Shown here one piece after another: positions 6,548-11,291 of a stretch of 11,291 nt of DNA; the first letter of the stretch is position 1; the number at the start of each line of letters is the position of its first letter. The translations under genes were made by a program, and so were the position numbers. The DNA comes from CAZJYI01 sp964550025. GTDB taxonomy: Bacteria > Verrucomicrobiota > Kiritimatiellia > UBA8416 > CAYOBW01. Below the pieces are notes generated by a model. That model made no database searches, was not told where the DNA came from, and saw only the letters and a list, made by a program, of their open reading frames with translations. Location of the stretch: contig CAZJYI010000256.1 of NCBI GenBank assembly GCA_964550025.1, positions 1 to 11,291 on the forward strand, in the 5' to 3' direction.

Positions 6548-6564
6548 TGTGACGTACAGTCACA
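6548..6564. promoter_or_regulatory. TGTGAC palindrome, possible operator
   Basis: TGTGAC and GTCACA flank five bases, a perfect dyad. It resembles a CRP/FNR-type site (TGTGA...TCACA) but has 7 rather than 6 bases between the pentamers. It sits one base from the second GC-rich hairpin and far (about 340 bp) from the ssb start, so a regulatory role is doubtful. Confidence 0.25.
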
Positions 6565-6565
6565 G

Positions 6566-6590
6566 CGCCACCGGGACGAGCCCGGTGGCG
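6566..6590. repeat. REP-like GC-rich hairpin, copy 2
   Basis: CGCCACCGGG and CCCGGTGGCG form a perfect 10-bp stem around the loop ACGAG. It lies about 90 bases beyond the stop of the 6683-7648 gene, on its downstream side. It shares its stem core and loop with copy 1 in the opposite orientation. Confidence 0.65.
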
Positions 6591-6682
6591 ACCGCACTGT
6601 GCTTGTCCGGGCGCCATTCGGGACAGATCCGCGTCGACACCCAACGCTTAGCAATGCGGGACGATCGGAGCAGCTTCGGGGG

Positions 6683-7648
6683 CTATCCCAACTTGAGCGG
6701 GAGAGATGTCCCATCCGGCAGACACAGCGTGAGCCCGGCAACCGGAGCGTCCGGCGGCAGGACCGTTCGCCCTTCCACCACCGCCGGTGTACGGGCCCCG
6801 CCAGGCAGTTGGATGTAGCTGCCGTCCAGGTCCCCGGAAGGGCGATGCTGGTCGTCGGTTACCTGCAGCTCAGTCTCTCCCGTGCCAAGCCGAACCAGGA
6901 CCAGTCGCAACGCGTATCCCGGCACGGCAAGGCGTGGCTGCGGACGGTAGTCGGCATGCTCTTCGGCGGCAAGGAGCAGCTCGGCCCGCGAGCGATCAAG
7001 GTAGAGTGCGGGACCTTCCGCGGCTTCGGTGCCGGCATCCACGCACTCCCGTACCAGCGAGTTCATGAACGAACGCTCCCGTGCAAGATACTCGTGTCGC
7101 GGGTCAAGCGGGTGTTTCAGGGGCGGGCCAACGTCGCGTGCAACGTCTTCCGGCAACGCCTCTCCTTCGATGGAATGGCGCTGTACGGTCAGAACACGCC
7201 CCAGGTCGGCATCGGCCAGCCGCGCGACTAGCCAGCTCGCCGCAAGCCGCTCCCGGGCCAGGCAACGGCGGTTCCAGACGCAGAGCACCTGGATCCCCGG
7301 CGCCAACCCCCGCATGAGCAGTTCACCGGGAACGGCCGGTTCCGCAAACTGTCCGAACGGGGCCACGAGTACGCGGTCCGGCGACTCGTCCGACAGAACC
7401 ACGACGTAGACCGGGCGCCGCCCACTCTCCCCTGCCGCCGGATGCAGCAGACGCACGTCCCCCACCCCGATGGCTGCGGCCTCTTCCCCTGTCGAATCCG
7501 GACGCACCGCCGGTTCCGTGGCCGGAACGGGCACAGCTTCGTCGGCCTCGTGCATGGCCTCGAAAATATCCCATTCGCACAGCCAGCGATCCAGCCTCTC
7601 GCTTTGCCAATCCGGCAGCGGTCGCGTCGTTATGTTTGGCAGAGTCAT
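6683..7648 (-). CDS. Conserved-looking hypothetical protein, partner of the sigma-like protein
   Basis: I do not recognise this 321-residue protein with certainty. It has no signal peptide or membrane helix, so it is probably cytoplasmic. Residues 10-35 are rich in Trp and acidic residues (LPDWQSERLDRWLCEWDIFE). Residues 63-140 look like a small beta-barrel: GDVRLLHP, RRPVYVVVLS, RVLVAPFGQFAEPAVPGE, IQVLCVWNRRCL, LAASWLV. This pattern is loosely like PemK/MazF-type SH3 barrels, but that is an impression only. A helical middle part (HPLDPRHEYLARERSF) and a beta-rich C-terminus (about 240-321) follow. Its ATG overlaps the stop of the upstream sigma-like gene in an ATGA, so the two are translationally coupled and probably work together; an anti-sigma or accessory role is speculation. 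Confidence 0.7.
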   Translation of the reverse strand: MTLPNITTRPLPDWQSERLDRWLCEWDIFEAMHEADEAVPVPATEPAVRPDSTGEEAAAIGVGDVRLLHPAAGESGRRPVYVVVLSDESPDRVLVAPFGQFAEPAVPGELLMRGLAPGIQVLCVWNRRCLARERLAASWLVARLADADLGRVLTVQRHSIEGEALPEDVARDVGPPLKHPLDPRHEYLARERSFMNSLVRECVDAGTEAAEGPALYLDRSRAELLLAAEEHADYRPQPRLAVPGYALRLVLVRLGTGETELQVTDDQHRPSGDLDGSYIQLPGGARTPAVVEGRTVLPPDAPVAGLTLCLPDGTSLPLKLG

Positions 7649-8505
7649 GGTTCCTCTACCACATAGAAGGCCCGCCCGAACCGCATTTCCACTTTTTCCT
7701 GCAAAAAAATGCGTTCCTGCAGATTCTCGACGATCATGGCGCCCAGGAGCAAGTGTGCTCGACCGTCGTCATCGGGGTACGATTCCCTCACTTCATCGAC
7801 GATTGACGCCAGCAACGCGTGATAGCGTCGGTTCAACGCGCTCTTTCGGCGACCTGCAAAACGCTCGACTTCCGGATCGCTCAGCGGGCGTCCCGTGTGC
7901 TTCGCCAGTAGGATCACACGGTCCGCCCGGTCGATTCCCTTAATCAGCCTGGCCGCGTGCGCACGTGCGAGGCTTTCGTACTCACGCCGGGCGATTTCGT
8001 CGACGGGGTCCGCCACGCCGGCCAGGAGGTCCCGGCCCGTCAGCGCCGAATCGCCGTGACCTACAACCGGCCTGTCCAGCGAGTCCATCCACCCCGAGTG
8101 CTGCTCTTGCCGGAGATAGCGCCTTACAACGTCGCGCATAATCAGCGAAGCGCCGGACTGGACCACGTCCAGCGGATGGTCGCTCGATCGCGACAGGCGT
8201 GAGAAGAGCCACTTCTTGTAGCTCTTGCCCCCCGTCGCACCTGGAACGGCGAGAAAGGTCTCGAAGAGGTGCCATGCATTGCGTGGGCTCACACTGTCCG
8301 AGGGCGGCGTGATTCGCTTGGTGCGCGCCGCACAGCGCTCAATCAACTTGCTGAAACGCGCATACGCCCACATATGCAGGGTGCGGCGCGCGGGATGGGA
8401 ACAGAGGGCGACGGCACACTGCTGCCGCCACTCGGACCACGGCTGGTAGTAGACATCCCACCGATCCGGGACAGGCTCGGTTGTTGCGACCTTCGACTTG
8501 CCCAT
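7645..8505 (-). CDS. Sigma-70-like protein
   Basis: A 286-residue protein that looks like a diverged sigma-70-family factor. Residues about 76-134 (NAWHLFETF ... GKSYKKWLFSRL ... GASLIMRDVVRRYLRQE) have the helical, Arg/aromatic-rich character of region 2. SLDRPV (142-147) resembles the linker before region 4. Residues 170-240 (ARLIKGIDRADRVILLAKHTGRPLSDPEVERFAG then RRKSALNRRYHALLASI) resemble region 4, with a helix-turn-helix ending in a basic recognition helix. A further helical C-terminal extension reaches 286. The ATG at 8505 follows GGACGGG at about 7 bases; an in-frame GTG at 8523 is an alternative. It shares four bases with the next gene and lies 92 bases after the small CX3CX5C gene. 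A different DNA-binding regulator remains possible. Confidence 0.7.
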   Translation of the reverse strand: MGKSKVATTEPVPDRWDVYYQPWSEWRQQCAVALCSHPARRTLHMWAYARFSKLIERCAARTKRITPPSDSVSPRNAWHLFETFLAVPGATGGKSYKKWLFSRLSRSSDHPLDVVQSGASLIMRDVVRRYLRQEQHSGWMDSLDRPVVGHGDSALTGRDLLAGVADPVDEIARREYESLARAHAARLIKGIDRADRVILLAKHTGRPLSDPEVERFAGRRKSALNRRYHALLASIVDEVRESYPDDDGRAHLLLGAMIVENLQERIFLQEKVEMRFGRAFYVVEEP

Positions 8506-8597
8506 GTATGCACCCGTCCGCACCCGGCCGTGCCGCGGCTACGCCGACACCGCGGCGAGCCACCAGAGCCGTCCCCAACATCCGGTTCGGAAACCGC

Positions 8598-8846
8598 TCA
8601 ATCCTCCCGCGCGGAAGGCAGCGGGCATCTGCCGCGCCGGGGGCAGACGTGTCCGCAGAAGTCGGAGCGAAACCCCTCGGCGAAAGGGGTCACCTTGCGC
8701 GTGGAGATGAAAGAGCGCTTCGCCTTCTCGTACCCCACGTCTCCGCCTGACCGACGGCTCAGCTCGCGCCTGTGGCGGTCGATTGCACGTCGCAGACGAA
8801 CGGTCTCTTCCGCCAGATAAGCCACATTGTTCGCACAGCCACTCAT
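8598..8846 (-). CDS. Small protein with a helical N-terminus and CX3CX5C motif
   Basis: An 82-residue protein starting at the ATG at 8846, which has GAGGAAG just upstream. The frame is open to 9248, but the upstream part overlaps the divergent sulfatase gene and reads as non-coding. Residues 6-31 (NNVAYLAEETVRLRR continuing to RELSRR) form a charged helix with coiled-coil character. The C-terminus has C64-GHV-C68-PRRGR-C74-PLP, a possible metal or iron-sulfur site, with Cys4 as a possible fourth ligand. I do not recognise the family. It is the first gene of the likely operon with the sigma-like and partner genes, so it may be a sensor or regulator for them; that is inference from position. 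Confidence 0.65.
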   Translation of the reverse strand: MSGCANNVAYLAEETVRLRRAIDRHRRELSRRSGGDVGYEKAKRSFISTRKVTPFAEGFRSDFCGHVCPRRGRCPLPSARED

Positions 8847-8909
8847 GTCTTCCTCACCATCTCCGACAGGAACACCGGCAACCGTGGCAGGTGCTTCTTC
8901 CACCACACT

Positions 8910-8944
8910 GATATGATACCATATCCGCTCCCGCAAAGCGTCAA
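8910..8944 (-). promoter_or_regulatory. Candidate promoter with overlapping palindromic operator for the sigma-like operon
   Basis: On the minus strand TTGACG (8944-8939) is followed by A/T-rich sequence TATGGTATCAT. Possible -10 hexamers are TATGGT (15-base spacing), TGGTAT (17) or TATCAT (20), none ideal. The same bases hold a perfect dyad, GATATG-ATAC-CATATC (8910-8925), placed where a repressor or activator would block or aid the -10 region. It lies in the divergent gap, 64-98 bases before the small gene's start. Confidence 0.4.
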
Positions 8945-9099
8945 GGAAATGCAAAGACTCCGTAAAGAAACAGAAGATAATCACGACCTCCGCGGAGCGC
9001 CAGCGCAAAATGGGATGCAGGCGAGTACTGCATTGCGGAACGGGCCTTTCTGTGCCAATATCGTGGGGTGGGTACGCAGTGGAGAGGGGCAGTAACAAG

Positions 9100-10554
9100 A
9101 TGATGACCACACGTGCCTTTGTCAGGGCAACGGGTTCGGCGGCGCTCGCCGCGGCGCTGTGGGGGCCGGCACACGCGGAGCCAAAGGCGGTTCCTGCGAA
9201 GCCCAACGTCATTCTCTGCATGACGGATGACCAGGGATGGGGCGACACGGGCTACAACGGCCACCCGAGACTGCAGACGCCGAATCTGGACGCGATGGCC
9301 AGGGCCGGCGCGCGTTTCAACCGCTTCTATTCCGGAGCCCCCGTCTGCTCCCCCACGCGGGGAAGCTGCCTCACCGGCCGTCACCCTTTCCGCTACGGCA
9401 TTTTCTTCGCCAACGTGGGGCATATACCGAAGAAAGAGGCAACTCTGGCGGAGGTCTTGAAGGAGGAAGGCTACGCAACCGGTCATTTCGGAAAGTGGCA
9501 TCTCGGTACGCTCACCACCACGATAGAGGACGGGAACCGCGGCGGGCCGAAAGGCAAGGCCCACTACTCGCCGCCGTGGGAGAACGGGTTCGACACCTGC
9601 TTTTCCACCGAGGCCAAAGTGCCGACCTACGACCCGATGATGAAACCCGCCAATCCCGAGGGTGGCGACAAGTGGTGGAACCCGGTCCAGAAAGGCGTAG
9701 CGAACGAACCGTATGGGACGCGGTACTGGACGGGACCGGGGAAGGCCGTCAAGAGCGGCATTACGGGGGATGATTCGCGTATCATCATGGACCACGCCCT
9801 GCCCTTCATCCGTCAGGCCGTCGCCGGCAGGAAGCCGTTTCTCGCCGTGATCTGGTTCCATGCGCCGCACTGGCCCGTCGTCGCAGGCCCCAACCACCAG
9901 CGCATTTACGAAGGACTGTCGGGTTTCGAGAAGAACTACCTGGGATGCATCACCGCCATGGACGAGCAGATGGGACGACTCCGCGCAGAGCTGCGCAGCC
10001 TGGGGGTGGCCAACGACACCATGCTGTGGTTCTGCAGCGACAACGGCCCTGAAGGGAGCAGTCACAAGGACAGTGTGGGGTCAGCGGGCCCTTTTAGGGG
10101 GCGCAAGCGCAGCCTGTACGAAGGCGGGGTCAGGGTGCCGGGGCTCCTGGAATGGCCTCGCCGGATCGTGCGTCCGCGCGTAATCGACATGCCCTGCTCG
10201 ACGGCCGACTACTTCGCCACCGTCGTCGCCGTGCTCGGCTACACGCTGAAAGGCAAACCACGCCCCTACGACGGCGTCAACCTGCTCCCCGCGCTGGGGG
10301 GCAGCATGGAAGAACGCCCGCGGCCGATCGGCTTCGAATCCGGCAACCAGCTCGCGCTCACCGGCAACCGCTACAAGCTCTACAGCAAGAACAAGGGCCA
10401 GACCTGGGAACTCTACGATCTCCACAAAGACCCGGGCGAAAAGCACGACATCGCCCAGGCGACCCCCCGGGTCGTCGACGCCATGTCAAGAACACTCGCC
10501 GATTGGCGCCAGTCCTGCTCCGACAGCATGGCCGGCCGAGACTACGGCAACTGA
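9100..10554 (+). CDS. Secreted sulfatase (formylglycine-dependent, arylsulfatase family)
   Basis: Hydrolyses sulfate esters, probably from sulfated polysaccharides or sugars, in the periplasm or outside the cell. The 484-residue protein begins at the ATG at 9100 (a second ATG follows), downstream of GGAGAGG at about 12 bases; the open frame starts at 9010. Residues 1-26 form a signal peptide ending AHA. Its TTRAFVRATGS resembles a Tat leader (RRxFLK) that has only one of the two arginines. The sulfatase core is intact: metal ligands D43-D44 in MTDDQGWGD, the modification motif C83-S-P-T-R87 then GSCLTGRHP, K132/H134 in GHFGKWHLG, H254/H257 in FHAPHWP, D314-N315 in CSDNGPEG, and K336 near GRKRSLYEGG. 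Cys83 needs a formylglycine-generating enzyme, which is not in the window. Divergent from the sigma-like operon; convergent with the next gene, 8 bases apart. Confidence 0.95.
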   Translation: MMTTRAFVRATGSAALAAALWGPAHAEPKAVPAKPNVILCMTDDQGWGDTGYNGHPRLQTPNLDAMARAGARFNRFYSGAPVCSPTRGSCLTGRHPFRYGIFFANVGHIPKKEATLAEVLKEEGYATGHFGKWHLGTLTTTIEDGNRGGPKGKAHYSPPWENGFDTCFSTEAKVPTYDPMMKPANPEGGDKWWNPVQKGVANEPYGTRYWTGPGKAVKSGITGDDSRIIMDHALPFIRQAVAGRKPFLAVIWFHAPHWPVVAGPNHQRIYEGLSGFEKNYLGCITAMDEQMGRLRAELRSLGVANDTMLWFCSDNGPEGSSHKDSVGSAGPFRGRKRSLYEGGVRVPGLLEWPRRIVRPRVIDMPCSTADYFATVVAVLGYTLKGKPRPYDGVNLLPALGGSMEERPRPIGFESGNQLALTGNRYKLYSKNKGQTWELYDLHKDPGEKHDIAQATPRVVDAMSRTLADWRQSCSDSMAGRDYGN

Positions 10555-10562
10555 CCGCCCTG

Positions 10563-11159
10563 TTACTCCGTTGCTTCGCTCTCCCGGTGTCGCACAAAGT
10601 GGTATTGCGTTTCGGGCGAGAAGGCGTTCGTGTTGCCGCCGTACTCAAGGAGGAAGGCGCGCCATTGCTTGGGCGTTGCCGTGAACAGCGGCATGTCGTC
10701 CAGCCAGCGGTGGTCGAGCTTGACGCGCTCGCTTTCGAGGGCTTCCTTCATCCAGCCGAAGTGGATGGGGGTCACCGTCATCTTGTCTTTCTCGAGCTCC
10801 AGACGCGAAACCATGTGCGTGGGGAGCACGTGCAGTCGCCACCACATGGAGACGCCCGCATCCTCGGGCTCTCCTCCGGCTGACGTATTGAGAAACGTGT
10901 GTTCGCCCACCTTGAAATGGACCACGTCGAGCACCCCCTTATTGCCGTCTTCGTCGACGGTGGCAATCTCGTCTTCGCTGAACGTCCACGGCAGTGGGGC
11001 TCCGGGCTTGCCGTCGTCGTCCAGCAGGATCCACTCCCCCGCGATTTCCGGCACGGTAACGACGTCCTTCTTGTCATAGGTCTCGTTCAACGAAGGCAGA
11101 CAACCGGCAAGCAGAGTGATCGCGAAGACAACCGACACGGCAAGAACTAAGCGTTTCAT
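10563..11159 (-). CDS. Predicted lipoprotein of unknown function
   Basis: A 198-residue lipoprotein. The ATG at 11159 has GGAGG five bases upstream, better than the upstream in-frame codon at 11198. The signal peptide MKRLVLAVSVVFAITLLAGC ends in the lipobox LAGC, with Cys20 lipidated. After it comes LPSLNETYDKKDVVTVPEIAGEW, then a W-T-F strand, H-F-K-V-G-E-H-T-F-L and a late hydrophilic part (FGWMKEALE, HRWLDDMPLFTATPKQWRAFL). The layout, an acidic opening followed by G-x-W and short beta strands, resembles a family of small lipoproteins I associate with PVC-group bacteria and is faintly lipocalin-like. No function is known to me. It converges on the sulfatase gene, with their stops 8 bases apart. 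Confidence 0.8.
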   Translation of the reverse strand: MKRLVLAVSVVFAITLLAGCLPSLNETYDKKDVVTVPEIAGEWILLDDDGKPGAPLPWTFSEDEIATVDEDGNKGVLDVVHFKVGEHTFLNTSAGGEPEDAGVSMWWRLHVLPTHMVSRLELEKDKMTVTPIHFGWMKEALESERVKLDHRWLDDMPLFTATPKQWRAFLLEYGGNTNAFSPETQYHFVRHRESEATE

Positions 11160-11291
11160 GGCATCCTCCATCCTGTTAGACACGCGTCCACACAGCATTG
11201 TCGCCTGACTTGCCGCGGGAGGTCAACCATGGATTGCACAGCAGTTCTCATTTTGGCTGACGCCCCCTGCCACTGAGGGGCATTGATCACG

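Larger units (their letters stand above)
6210..6682. other. Non-coding region of 473 bp rich in hairpins and repeats
   Basis: This gap lies between the stop of the 6683-7648 gene and the start of ssb, both on the minus strand. No convincing gene is seen on either strand. It holds a GGGGC/GCCCC hairpin (6237-6252), an A/T hairpin, two CGGATGGG copies, a GGGGACAGACCCC motif, two related GC-rich hairpins and a TGTGAC palindrome. The minus-strand part nearest 6210 must hold the ssb promoter, but no clear -35/-10 pair was found. Confidence 0.7.

Noticed and set aside
6548..6564. CRP site
   Set aside because: The pentamers are 7 bases apart instead of 6, and no promoter is close by; kept only as a low-confidence palindrome.
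6485..7231. Plus-strand ORF of 248 codons
   Set aside because: It starts in the repeat region and is antisense to the 6683-7648 gene, which is supported by its coupled start.
8531..8571. GCCGCGG/CCGCGGC inverted repeat between the small gene and the sigma-like gene
   Set aside because: A 7-bp GC-only stem with an 11-base loop is likely by chance at this composition, and no terminator tract follows.
8847..9248. Upstream extension of the small CX3CX5C gene
   Set aside because: It would overlap the sulfatase start on the other strand and the divergent promoter region; the ATG at 8846 has its own ribosome binding site.
8941..10065. Long minus-strand ORF of 374 codons
   Set aside because: It is antisense to the sulfatase, whose motifs are all intact, and its translation is Arg/Gly/Val-rich with no recognisable pattern.
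11264..11280. CCCCT/AGGGG hairpin near the window end
   Set aside because: A 5-bp stem with a 7-base loop and no T-tract is too common in GC-rich DNA to call.

Overview
This GC-rich window looks like a chromosomal segment from a Gram-negative bacterium of the PVC group (Kiritimatiellota, Lentisphaerota, Verrucomicrobiota or Planctomycetota). That placement is inference. It rests on a secreted formylglycine-type sulfatase, two lipoproteins, divergent or alternating small operons with wide gaps, and many short intergenic repeats. No rRNA, tRNA, CRISPR array, transposase or phage gene was seen.

Layout. Positions 2-1633 (+) hold the 3' part of a membrane protein that joins a YbhN/LPG-synthase-type transmembrane domain to a TolB-like beta-propeller. 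An SGNH/GDSL esterase lipoprotein (1884-2531, +) follows behind its own likely promoter, then a fragment resembling the end of an outer-membrane barrel (2583-2783). The minus strand carries a small secreted Cys/Lys-rich protein (2967-3233), rfbD (3300-4229), rfbC (4420-4977), a family 2 glycosyltransferase (5017-5706) and ssb (5784-6209). The glycosyltransferase, rfbC and rfbD form a likely surface-glycan operon covering the last two steps of dTDP-L-rhamnose synthesis plus a sugar transfer; rfbA and rfbB are not in the window.

Positions 6210-6682 are non-coding and packed with inverted and direct repeats. Upstream of this, on the minus strand, lies a compact three-gene set: a small protein with a CX3CX5C motif (8598-8846), a sigma-70-like protein (7645-8505), and a protein with a possible small beta-barrel (6683-7648) translationally coupled to it by an ATGA overlap. 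This set is the best candidate for an undescribed system. Its likely promoter contains a perfect palindrome. The sulfatase (9100-10554, +) is divergent from it and converges on a lipoprotein (10563-11159, -).

Short periodic repeats of 7 or 9 bases sit in three separate intergenic gaps, and REP-like hairpins sit in a fourth. This suggests a genome rich in small dispersed elements.
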